Assembly (NCBI RefSeq): GCF_040649515.1
Contig: NZ_JBEZFP010000197.1
Coordinates: 1 to 13,506 of the forward strand
DNA from: Yinghuangia elevatio
Lineage (GTDB): Bacteria > Actinomycetota > Actinomycetes > Streptomycetales > Streptomycetaceae
Direction of reading: 5' to 3'
Length of the DNA stretch: 13,506 bases
Made by a program: the position numbers and the translations under genes. This document shows, piece after piece, positions 6,590-13,099 of the stretch (its first letter is position 1; every line of letters begins with the position of its first letter). The notes beneath the pieces were generated by a model, which made no database searches, was not told the DNA's origin, and saw only the letters and a list, made by a program, of their open reading frames with translations.

Positions 6590-8440
6590 GTGAGGAAAGT
6601 CGTAGCGCGCGCTGACCCGCAAGGGCACGACCGGCCCGACCCCGGCGACCGGCGTACCGCCGCGGACGCGACCACCTTGGACCCCGCTTCCCCGGGGACC
6701 GGCCCGCCCGGTGCGGACGCCCCGGAACGCCCCGGCCCCGAGCGCGGTGGCTCCGGCGACGCGTCCGCCCCGGACGCCGCCCGACGCCTGCACGCGGTCA
6801 TGGAGCTGGCCAAGGCGCTGGCGACCGCGCACACCCTGATGGACGTGGTCGGCATCTCGGCCCGGCAGGCCCGCCTCGCGATGGACGCCGCACTCGCCTC
6901 GATCTCCGTGTGGGAGCGCGACTCGGGACACCTGCGCGTGCTCGTCAACGACGGCGACCTGGCGGAGGGCGAGGAGGCGCTGCCGCACGCCGAGACGTAC
7001 GCCGTCACCGACTTCCCCGAGATCATCGACCCCGCGACCTGGCCCACCACGTGGTCCAACAGCGTCGACGAGCACGACTCCGACCACGAGCGGGTCGTCG
7101 CGCTGCGCCGCCGGGGCCGGCACGGCTGCATGGTCGCGCCGATCATGGTCGAGGGCCGCGTGTGGGGCGAGCTCTACCTCGCCCGGAACGCCGAGCAGCC
7201 GCGCTTCGACGCCGTCGACGCGGAGTTCGCCGCGGTGCTCGCGGCGCAGATCTCGGCCGGACTCGCGCAGGCCGAGCACTACCAGCGCATCGAGAAGCTG
7301 GCGTTCACCGACCCGCTCACCGGCCTGGCCAACCGCCGGGCGATCGACGCGCGCCTGGACGCGGCGATGACCCGGCACTACCGCGAGGGCACGGTCGTCA
7401 GCCTCATCGTCTGCGACGTCAACGGGCTCAAGCGGCTCAACGACGAGCGCGGCCACGACGTCGGGGACCGGCTGCTCGAACGCTTCGCCGACCAGCTCTC
7501 CGCGTGCAGCGCCATGCTGCCGGGGTCGATGGCGGCCCGGCTGGGCGGCGACGAGTTCTGCGTACTCGCGGAGGGATTCAGCCCCGACGAGGTCGTCGCG
7601 GTGGCGGAGGATCTGTGCCGTCGGGCGCTGCGCATGCACGACGGCGAGGGCGTGGCGTGCGGGGTGGCCTCGACCGGCGATCCGGTGGGGCCGGTGACCA
7701 GTGCGGACCGGCTGTTCCGGCTCGCGGACGCGGCGCAGTACCGGGCCAAGGGCAGCCGGGCCATCCACCCGGTCGTCGCGGGCCGCGGCCAGCCGCCGGA
7801 CCTGACGGTGTCGCTGGCGGGCGGCGACGCCCCGGTGCCGACCGAATCGACGCCGGCCGGTATGCCGCTGCGGGACCGCAGGCGCTTCCGCGGCGCCCTG
7901 CACAACGCCGACCCCGGGCGGCTGCTCGCGGCGGTGCTGGGCGCGCTCGACGAGCGCGAGCCGGGCCGCGTGCACCGGGCGGACACGCTGGGCCGCCTGG
8001 AGATCGTCGCGGACACGTTCGCGCGCATGCTGGACGGCGTGGCGTGGTGGATCTCGTACGTGCCGCCGCACGGCCGCTCGCTGCGCACGGTCCGCTATTC
8101 GATCCACCGGATGACCGGCGCGCCGAGTTCCGCTCGCGCGCGGTTCGAGGAGACGGCGACCGAGTACGCATTGCACGCGTACCCGGCGTCGGCGGAGGCG
8201 GTGCAGGGTGGCGGCTTCGTGCAGGAGGTCGGCGACCCGGGCAACGACCCGGCAGAAGAGGACCTGCTGCTGGTGGGCGGTTACAAGGCCATGGTCGTGG
8301 CGGGTGGCACCAACGCGGCCGGGGGGTGGCTGGTGGAGGTGTTCACGGACGGCCGGAGCCTACCGGTGCACGGCCTTGCGCCGGTCCTGCGAGCCCTGGT
8401 CGCGGTAGCCCTGACCGGCGGAGCCTCCCTGCCGGAGTGA
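6590..8440 (+). CDS. Diguanylate cyclase, GAF-GGDEF-GAF architecture
   Basis: This soluble 616-residue enzyme should make c-di-GMP from two GTP. Order of parts: disordered Pro/Gly/Asp-rich start (1-62), GAF-type sensor domain (about 65-228), short linker helix, GGDEF domain (about 232-395), linker, and a C-terminal domain (about 440-610) whose strand-helix pattern also looks GAF-like. The catalytic domain is intact: FTDPLTGLANRR (239-250), metal and substrate residues in CDVNGLKRLNDERGHDVGD (275-293) and LGGDEF (318-323). The inhibitory RxxD motif that should lie five residues before GGDEF is absent (LPGS there). No EAL or HD-GYP domain is present. The GTG start has AGGGAGG (6579-6585) four bases upstream. 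The neighbourhood resembles that of Streptomyces cdgE; orthology is recalled, not tested. It converges with fdhD. Confidence 0.92.
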   Translation: MRKVVARADPQGHDRPDPGDRRTAADATTLDPASPGTGPPGADAPERPGPERGGSGDASAPDAARRLHAVMELAKALATAHTLMDVVGISARQARLAMDAALASISVWERDSGHLRVLVNDGDLAEGEEALPHAETYAVTDFPEIIDPATWPTTWSNSVDEHDSDHERVVALRRRGRHGCMVAPIMVEGRVWGELYLARNAEQPRFDAVDAEFAAVLAAQISAGLAQAEHYQRIEKLAFTDPLTGLANRRAIDARLDAAMTRHYREGTVVSLIVCDVNGLKRLNDERGHDVGDRLLERFADQLSACSAMLPGSMAARLGGDEFCVLAEGFSPDEVVAVAEDLCRRALRMHDGEGVACGVASTGDPVGPVTSADRLFRLADAAQYRAKGSRAIHPVVAGRGQPPDLTVSLAGGDAPVPTESTPAGMPLRDRRRFRGALHNADPGRLLAAVLGALDEREPGRVHRADTLGRLEIVADTFARMLDGVAWWISYVPPHGRSLRTVRYSIHRMTGAPSSARARFEETATEYALHAYPASAEAVQGGGFVQEVGDPGNDPAEEDLLLVGGYKAMVVAGGTNAAGGWLVEVFTDGRSLPVHGLAPVLRALVAVALTGGASLPE

Positions 8441-8477
8441 CCCGGCCCAGGGAGTGGACAACCCCAGCACCCGTCCC

Positions 8478-9302
8478 TCACAGCTCCACGCGCCGGGTGT
8501 TCGCGTACACGTTCGCGCTCCGCCCCCGCAGGAACCCCACCAGTGTCACCCCCGCGTCCTCCGCCAGCTCGACCGCCAGCGACGACGGCGCGGAGACCGC
8601 GGTCAGCACCGGGATCCCCGCCATCGCGGCCTTCTGGGTCAGTTCGAACGACGCGCGCCCGCTGACCGCGAGGAGGTGCCCCGACAGCGGCAGTCGCCCC
8701 TCGCGCAGCGCCCACCCGACCACCTTGTCGACGGCGTTGTGCCGACCGACGTCCTCACGTACGCACACCAGTTCGCCGTCCGCCGTGAACAACCCCGCCG
8801 CGTGCAGTCCGCCGGTCGTGTCGAACACCTTTTGGGCGGCGCGGAGTCGGCCAGGCAGGGCGTACAACACCTCCGGCGTCACCCGCACTTCGTCCGCCGT
8901 CACGTCCCAGCGCGCCATCCTGCGCAGGCCCTCGATCCCCGCCGTGCCGCAGATCCCGCACGCGCTCGACGTCCACACGCCGCGCTGCAACCCCGGGTCG
9001 AGCGGCGGCACGTGGGCGCCCAGCACCGCGTCGACCACGTTGTACGTGTTGCGCCCCTCGTCGTCGGTCCCCGCGCAGTAGCGCAACCCCGCGAGGTCGT
9101 GCGTCGCCCCGACGACGCCCTCCGACACCAGGAACCCCGCGACCAGGTCGAAGTCGTCGCCCGGGGTGCGCATGGTGACGGTCAGCGTGCGCCCCGAGAC
9201 GCGGATCTCGAGCGGTTCCTCGGCCGCCAATGTGTCGGAGCGGCGCACGGACTCGCCGCCGTCCAGGCGGAGGATCTTGTGGCGGCTGGTGACCCTGCCC
9301 AC
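8478..9302 (-). CDS. fdhD: Formate dehydrogenase accessory sulfurtransferase FdhD
   Basis: FdhD passes sulfur from the cysteine desulfurase IscS to the bis-MGD molybdenum cofactor, a step needed for active formate dehydrogenase. The 274-residue protein is full length. Visible motifs are AAEEPLEIR (26-34), TPGDDFDLVAGFLVSEG (46-62), the active-site loop SSACGICG with Cys115 and Cys118 (112-119), GGLHAAGLF (164-172) and EDVGRHNAVDK (183-193). The GTG at 9302 is chosen because GAGGAG (9310-9315 on this strand) lies seven bases upstream and family members start MGRVT; the frame is open to 9479 without homology-like sequence. No formate dehydrogenase gene is in the window, so its client is encoded elsewhere or beyond the edges. 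The start is divergent from hutH, with 215 bases between them, and the end is 37 bases from the GGDEF gene stop. Confidence 0.95.
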   Translation of the reverse strand: MGRVTSRHKILRLDGGESVRRSDTLAAEEPLEIRVSGRTLTVTMRTPGDDFDLVAGFLVSEGVVGATHDLAGLRYCAGTDDEGRNTYNVVDAVLGAHVPPLDPGLQRGVWTSSACGICGTAGIEGLRRMARWDVTADEVRVTPEVLYALPGRLRAAQKVFDTTGGLHAAGLFTADGELVCVREDVGRHNAVDKVVGWALREGRLPLSGHLLAVSGRASFELTQKAAMAGIPVLTAVSAPSSLAVELAEDAGVTLVGFLRGRSANVYANTRRVEL

Positions 9303-9449
9303 GTGGCGGCTCCTCGCTTGCTGTTTCGTCGTTCCCGCGCGGTGTACCCGGAGACCGCGTCCCGTCCACGGACCTGCCCCGCGCCGCGCTGTTGCCGTCC
9401 CCAGCCTGACGCACCGGGGGGCCAGGTCGCGCCGCCCGTCCCGCGGCTT

Positions 9450-9480
9450 CTCCGCCAACCTCCGCCCAACCTCCGCCAAC
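9450..9480. repeat. Helically phased direct repeats upstream of hutH
   Basis: CTCCGCCAAC (9450-9459), CTCCGCCCAAC (9460-9470) and CTCCGCCAAC (9471-9480) follow one another without spacing. Relative to the presumed hutH transcription start at 9518 they cover -68 to -38. That is where an activator binding to one DNA face would sit, just upstream of a poor -35 region. Confidence 0.65.
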
Positions 9481-9502
9481 CCCTCGCGGTGTCGTCAACT
9501 AT

Positions 9503-9515
9503 GCACATAATGTGC
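9503..9515. promoter_or_regulatory. Perfect palindrome overlapping the hutH -10: candidate operator
   Basis: GCACAT-A-ATGTGC is a perfect inverted repeat with six-base arms around one central base. It overlaps CATAAT (9506-9511), a near-consensus -10 that ends six bases before the GTG at 9518. A protein bound here would block RNA polymerase. The RpiR-type regulator encoded next to hutH is the natural candidate, but the same half-sites were not found in front of hutU or of the regulator gene. Confidence 0.55.
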
Positions 9516-9517
9516 TG

Positions 9518-11092
9518 GTGAATAAGGATCTGCACAACGGCTCCGTTCCCGCCGTCACCGTCGCCGAGGCCGGCCTCACCCCGGCCGACGTCCTCGCCGT
9601 CGCCCGCCACGCCGCCCGCGTCGACCTGTCCCCGCGCGCGCTGAAGGCCATGGCCGCCAGCCGCGCGGTCGTCGACGACCTCGCGGCGTCCCCGCGCCCG
9701 GTCTACGGCGTCTCCACCGGCTTCGGCGCCCTGGCCACCCGCCACATCAGCACCGAACTGCGCACCCGGCTCCAGCACTCCCTGGTCCGGTCGCACGCCG
9801 CCGGCATGGGCCCGCACGTCGAGACCGAGGTGGTCCGCGCCCTGATGCTGCTGCGGCTGAAGACCCTCGCGTCGGGACGCACCGGCGTACGCCCCGAGGT
9901 CGCCCAGGGCATGGCCGCCCTCCTCAACGCGCGCATCACCCCCGTCGTGCACGAGTACGGTTCGCTCGGCTGCTCCGGCGACCTCGCCCCGCTCTCGCAC
10001 TGCGCGCTCGTGCTCACCGGCGAGGGCGAGGCCCAAGGCCCCGACGGCGTCGTGCGCCCCGCCGCCGAACTCCTCGCCGAACACGGCCTCACCCCGATCG
10101 AGCTGCGCGAGAAGGAGGGCCTGGCCCTCATCAACGGCACGGACGGCATGCTCGGCATGCTGCTCATGGCCCTCGCCGACCTGGCCGCGCTGTTCACCGC
10201 CGCCGACGTGACCGCCGCGATGACGCTGGAGGCGCTGCTCGGCACCGACCGCGTCCTCGACCCGGCGCTGCACGCGATCCGCCCACACCCCGGTCAGGCC
10301 GCGAGCGCCGACAACATGCTGCGCGTCCTCGCCGGATCCGGTATGACCGGCCACCACCAGGACCAGAAGCCCCGCGTGCAGGACGCCTATTCGGTGCGTT
10401 GCGCGCCGCAGGTCGCGGGCGCGGGCCGCGACACCCTCGCGCACGCCGCGCTCGTCGCCGAGCGCGAGCTGGCCGCCGCCGTCGACAACCCGGTCATCCT
10501 CGACGACGGCCGCATCGAGTCGAACGGCAACTTCCACGGCGCGCCCGTCGCGTACGTCCTCGACTTCCTGGCGGTCGCGGTCGCCGACCTCGGCTCGATC
10601 TCCGAGCGCCGTACCGACCGCCTCCTCGACCCCGCGCGTTCGCACGGGCTGCCGGCGTTCCTCGCCGACGACCCCGGGGTCGACTCGGGCCTGATGATCG
10701 CGCAGTACACGCAGGCCGCGCTGGTCTCCGAGTGCAAGCGGCTCGCCGTGCCGGCCTCGGTCGACTCGATCCCGTCGTCCGCGATGCAGGAGGACCACGT
10801 GTCGATGGGCTGGAGCGCCGCCCGCAAGCTGCGCTCCGCGGTCGACAACCTCACGCGCATCCTCGCCGTGGAACTCGTCGCCGCCGCACGGGCCACCGAC
10901 ATCCGCACCCAGTCCGGCGACCTGGCCCCGGCCCCGGCGACCGCGGCGGTCATCGCGGCGCTGCGCGGGGCGGGCGTCCCGGGCCCCGACTCCGACCGGT
11001 TCCTGTCCCCGGAACTTGCCGCGGCCGAGGAGTTTGTACGCTCAGGCGCGCTGGTCCGCGCGGCCGCCTCGGTCGCCGGGCCACTGGCCTGA
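9518..11092 (+). CDS. hutH: Histidine ammonia-lyase
   Basis: HutH removes ammonia from L-histidine to give trans-urocanate, the first step of histidine degradation. The 524-residue length is typical. Landmarks are VYGVSTGFG with the catalytic Tyr63 (62-70), the cofactor-forming segment GCSGDLAPLSH (151-161), NGTDGM, GHHQDQKPRVQDAYSVRC and SSAMQEDHVSMGW. The prosthetic MIO group arises from Cys152-Ser153-Gly154; many histidases have Ala-Ser-Gly, and Cys is what I recall in streptomycete histidases. I chose the GTG at 9518 because the -10-like CATAAT ends six bases before it and there is no ribosome binding site, so the message is probably leaderless. A GTG at 9512 is also in frame but lies inside the palindrome. 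A hairpin follows four bases after the stop, then the RpiR-type gene. Confidence 0.96.
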   Translation: MNKDLHNGSVPAVTVAEAGLTPADVLAVARHAARVDLSPRALKAMAASRAVVDDLAASPRPVYGVSTGFGALATRHISTELRTRLQHSLVRSHAAGMGPHVETEVVRALMLLRLKTLASGRTGVRPEVAQGMAALLNARITPVVHEYGSLGCSGDLAPLSHCALVLTGEGEAQGPDGVVRPAAELLAEHGLTPIELREKEGLALINGTDGMLGMLLMALADLAALFTAADVTAAMTLEALLGTDRVLDPALHAIRPHPGQAASADNMLRVLAGSGMTGHHQDQKPRVQDAYSVRCAPQVAGAGRDTLAHAALVAERELAAAVDNPVILDDGRIESNGNFHGAPVAYVLDFLAVAVADLGSISERRTDRLLDPARSHGLPAFLADDPGVDSGLMIAQYTQAALVSECKRLAVPASVDSIPSSAMQEDHVSMGWSAARKLRSAVDNLTRILAVELVAAARATDIRTQSGDLAPAPATAAVIAALRGAGVPGPDSDRFLSPELAAAEEFVRSGALVRAAASVAGPLA

Positions 11093-11095
11093 CGC

Positions 11096-11117
11096 GCCGC
11101 CCCCGCCCGGGGGCGGC
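11096..11117 (+). terminator. Hairpin between hutH and the rpiR-type gene
   Basis: GCCGCCCCC (11096-11104) and GGGGGCGGC (11109-11117) pair over nine base pairs with the four-base loop GCCC. It starts four bases after the hutH stop codon and ends 37 bases before the next start codon. No U tract follows. It could terminate hutH transcription fully or partly, reducing expression of the regulator gene relative to hutH. Confidence 0.55.
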
Positions 11118-11154
11118 CCGCGCGACGACGAGAGCGGAAGGGAGAGGGGGAGCG

Positions 11155-12309
11155 ATGGTGGCGGTGGACGGTACGTCCGATCCCGGAGCCGACGTGTCCG
11201 AGGCGCGGGACGCCGTCGGCAGGCCGGAGGCGTCCGGCCGGGACGGCAGGCCGGACGCCCGGCGCGACGGGCACGACGGGCTCGACAGGCACGAAGCGCA
11301 CGACCTGCCCGACAGGTCCGACGGCCACGACGCCTTCGGTACCGCGACCGGGGCGACCACGGACGCCCCGCACGCGACGGTCGACGACGACCCCCGCACC
11401 GCCGACGACCCCCACACCGCGGGCGACCCCCACACCGCGGACGACACGGACGACACCGACGACCCCCGCGACAGCCCCTCCTCACGCCTGCTCGCCCTGT
11501 TCGAGCAGCACCGGCTGACCCCGACCCAGCGGCGCATCGCGCACTGCCTGGTCCGGCACGCGGGGGAGGCGCCGTACCTGTCCAGCGTCGAGGTCGCACA
11601 ACTCGCCGGGGTCAGCCAGCCGTCGGTGACGCGCTTCGCGGTCGCGCTCGGCTTCGACGGCTATCCGGCCCTGCGCGCCCGCCTGCGCACCCTCGGCCTG
11701 CCGGTCCGCACCGAGACCGAGGCGGAGGTGCACCGCAACGAGTACGTGGGCGCGGTGCACGCCGAGATCGCGAACCTGACGCGCCTGGCCGAGCAGCTCG
11801 CCGACCCCGGCCCGGTGGCCAAGGCCGCGGCGCTGCTCGCCGATTCGCGCCCGCTGGTGGTGCTGGGGCTGCGTACCGGCATGGCGCCGGCGCGCGGCTT
11901 CGGCTACTTCGCGGCAAAGGTGCTGCCCGAGGTACGTGTCCTCGACGAGGGCGGCTCCCTGCTCGCCGACCGCCTCGACCAGGCCCGGGCCGCGGGCGCG
12001 ACCGGCGTACTGTGCTTCGCGCTGCCGCGCTACCCGCGTGAACTCACCGACGCGCTGCGCACGGCCAAGGACCTGGGCCTGCGCATCGTCACCATCGCGG
12101 ACGGCCCCTTCGCCCCCGCGGCGGCGCTGTCGGACGCCGTGCTCGTGGCGGGTGTCAGCGGCCAGCTCGTCTTCGACTCGTGCGGCGCGCCGATGCTCCT
12201 CGGCCAGGTGCTGCTGCAGGCCATGTGCGACATCACCCCGGGCCGCGCCCAGGCCCGGCTGGAGGAGTTCGACCGCCAGGCCATGGAGCGCGGCCTCTTC
12301 GAGGCGTGA
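11155..12309 (+). CDS. MurR/RpiR-family transcriptional regulator, probable hut regulator
   Basis: A 384-residue DNA-binding protein. Residues 1-108 are acidic low-complexity sequence rich in Asp, Gly, Arg and His. An RpiR-type helix-turn-helix domain follows (about 110-180), with RLTPTQRRIAHCLV and SSVEVAQLAGVSQPSVTRFAVALGFDGY. A SIS-like sensor domain covers about 230-360. In SIS domains the ligand loop usually carries Ser/Thr-rich SxSGxT; here the equivalent segment is FALPRYPRE (288-296), so a phosphosugar ligand is doubtful. The position between hutH and hutU suggests control of histidine use, perhaps sensing a pathway intermediate; this is inference. The ATG follows an AGGGGGAG ribosome binding site. 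Family members are usually about 280-300 residues, so the N-terminal extension is unusual, and an internal start cannot be excluded. Confidence 0.9.
   Translation: MVAVDGTSDPGADVSEARDAVGRPEASGRDGRPDARRDGHDGLDRHEAHDLPDRSDGHDAFGTATGATTDAPHATVDDDPRTADDPHTAGDPHTADDTDDTDDPRDSPSSRLLALFEQHRLTPTQRRIAHCLVRHAGEAPYLSSVEVAQLAGVSQPSVTRFAVALGFDGYPALRARLRTLGLPVRTETEAEVHRNEYVGAVHAEIANLTRLAEQLADPGPVAKAAALLADSRPLVVLGLRTGMAPARGFGYFAAKVLPEVRVLDEGGSLLADRLDQARAAGATGVLCFALPRYPRELTDALRTAKDLGLRIVTIADGPFAPAAALSDAVLVAGVSGQLVFDSCGAPMLLGQVLLQAMCDITPGRAQARLEEFDRQAMERGLFEA
11386..11439 (+). repeat. 18-bp in-frame tandem repeat in the regulator gene
   Basis: Three 18-base units (11386-11403, 11404-11421, 11422-11439) encode DDPRTA, DDPHTA and GDPHTA, followed by the related DDTDDT. 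They lie in the disordered N-terminal extension of the RpiR-type protein. The unit is a multiple of three bases, so expansion or loss keeps the frame. Confidence 0.8.
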
Positions 12310-12537
12310 GCGTCTGGCGTCGTTCCGGTCCTTCCGGGTGGTTCGGCGGACGCTCGTGCAGGCGATGCCGATCAGCAGCACTGCGGCGGCGGTGCCCAGC
12401 GGCCAGACCAGCGACCCGAACCGGGCGCCGCACCCCGTGAGTTCGCCCCTGGGGTGGGCACCGGGGTGCCCGTTGCCCGGTGGCACTTCGGGACGGGGCT
12501 CGCCCGGTCGGACGTCGGGATGCCAGTCACTCGGCAT
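12310..12537 (-). other. Possible small membrane protein or gene remnant opposite the regulator's end
   Basis: The minus-strand frame from the ATG at 12537 reads a His/Pro/Gly-rich start (MPSDWHPDVRPGEPRPEV) and then a convincing hydrophobic helix, LVWPLGTAAAVLLIGIACT (about residues 44-62), followed by a basic stretch RRTTRKDRND. This looks like a short single-pass protein. However, the frame has no stop before the regulator gene on the other strand and would run antisense through it. A degraded gene that lost its stop, or chance coding, are both possible. AGGA four bases before the ATG is a weak ribosome binding site. On the plus strand this stretch has no gene. Confidence 0.25.
12456..12471. 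terminator. Palindrome downstream of the regulator gene
   Basis: GGGCACC and GGTGCCC are separated by GG, giving a short perfect hairpin about 150 bases past the regulator's stop codon and between converging genes. It could terminate either transcript. The loop is too short to be ideal, and it overlaps the doubtful minus-strand frame. Confidence 0.25.
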
Positions 12538-12592
12538 GCCGTCCTGGTGCCAGTGACCCGAGCGGCCGCCATGGTGCCAACCGCCCGGCGGA

Positions 12593-12898
12593 TTAGCGGC
12601 GGGTCGGCTGCCGTCCGGCCTGCGGCCGTCGGGTGCGGTCGGCGCCGCCGCGGCCCCAGGCCAGGCCCACGATCACGCCGACCAGGGCCCCGCCGCCCGC
12701 GATGAGGCCGGTGGCCGCGTAGCGCGGCGTACTGAGCAGGAAGCCGCCGGCGCAGAAGAACAGTCCGGTGAGCAGCACCGCCAGGGCGATGCCGCTCTCG
12801 CGCACCCGGGCGCGTCCGAAGGTCAGGAGTGCGCCGGACGCGCCGACCGCCAGGGCGCCGAGTGCCGTCAGGCCCCAGATCAGCTGCTCAAGTTGCAT
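12593..12898 (-). CDS. Small three-helix membrane protein, unknown function
   Basis: A 101-residue protein with three hydrophobic segments (about 6-27, 35-56 and 61-82) and a basic tail (RTRRPQAGRQPTRR), which predicts a cytoplasmic C-terminus. No family was recognised. It starts most plausibly at the ATG at 12898 (MQLEQLIWGL), because the helix pattern begins there; the frame stays open to 13000 with polar sequence, and no start has a strong ribosome binding site. It lies between the RpiR-type gene, which converges on it, and hutU, which diverges from it, so it interrupts the hut genes. Any role in histidine uptake or sensing is unsupported: it has too few helices for a typical permease. Confidence 0.65.
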   Translation of the reverse strand: MQLEQLIWGLTALGALAVGASGALLTFGRARVRESGIALAVLLTGLFFCAGGFLLSTPRYAATGLIAGGGALVGVIVGLAWGRGGADRTRRPQAGRQPTRR

Positions 12899-12990
12899 CG
12901 CGTCTCGGCCCGGCTCTCTCACATTGGGGATGAAATCTCCCAAAAGCCTAACCGGGTGGCTGATATGCCCCCTGTTCGGCACCCTGAATA

Positions 12991-13009
12991 CGAGATACAT
13001 TCACTCTCG
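12991..13009. promoter_or_regulatory. Inverted repeat at the probable hutU promoter
   Basis: CGAGA (12991-12995) and TCTCG (13005-13009) form a perfect five-base inverted repeat around nine bases. Between them lies TACATT (12996-13001), the best -10 candidate upstream of hutU. No good -35 is seen. The arrangement of a dyad covering a -10 mirrors that at hutH, but the sequences differ. Confidence 0.35.
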
Positions 13010-13055
13010 AACACTTTGAAGATTTCCATGCAAGCTCCAGGCAAGCCGCTCGGCG

Positions 13056-13082
13056 CCGGTCCGCACAGGCCGGACGGACCGG
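13056..13082 (+). promoter_or_regulatory. Leader hairpin next to the hutU ribosome binding site
   Basis: CCGGTCCG (13056-13063) pairs perfectly with CGGACCGG (13075-13082), leaving an 11-base loop. The 3' arm ends three bases before GGGAGGGG (13085-13092), the hutU ribosome binding site. Such a position could influence ribosome access, though no ligand or switching partner is apparent. A competing five-base stem, GTCCG with CGGAC, uses overlapping bases. Confidence 0.4.
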
Positions 13083-13099
13083 GCGGGAGGGGAAGAGAC

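Noticed and set aside
9303..9479. N-terminal extension of FdhD
   Set aside because: The extension is basic low-complexity sequence; GAGGAG before the GTG at 9302 and the MGRVT family start decide against it.
10399..11154. Extension of the regulator's frame into hutH
   Set aside because: This part overlaps the conserved hutH coding sequence in another frame, and a strong ribosome binding site precedes the ATG at 11155.
12454..12705. An 83-codon plus-strand frame after the regulator
   Set aside because: It overlaps the better-supported minus-strand membrane gene and ends in an Arg/Pro/Gly-rich shadow sequence.
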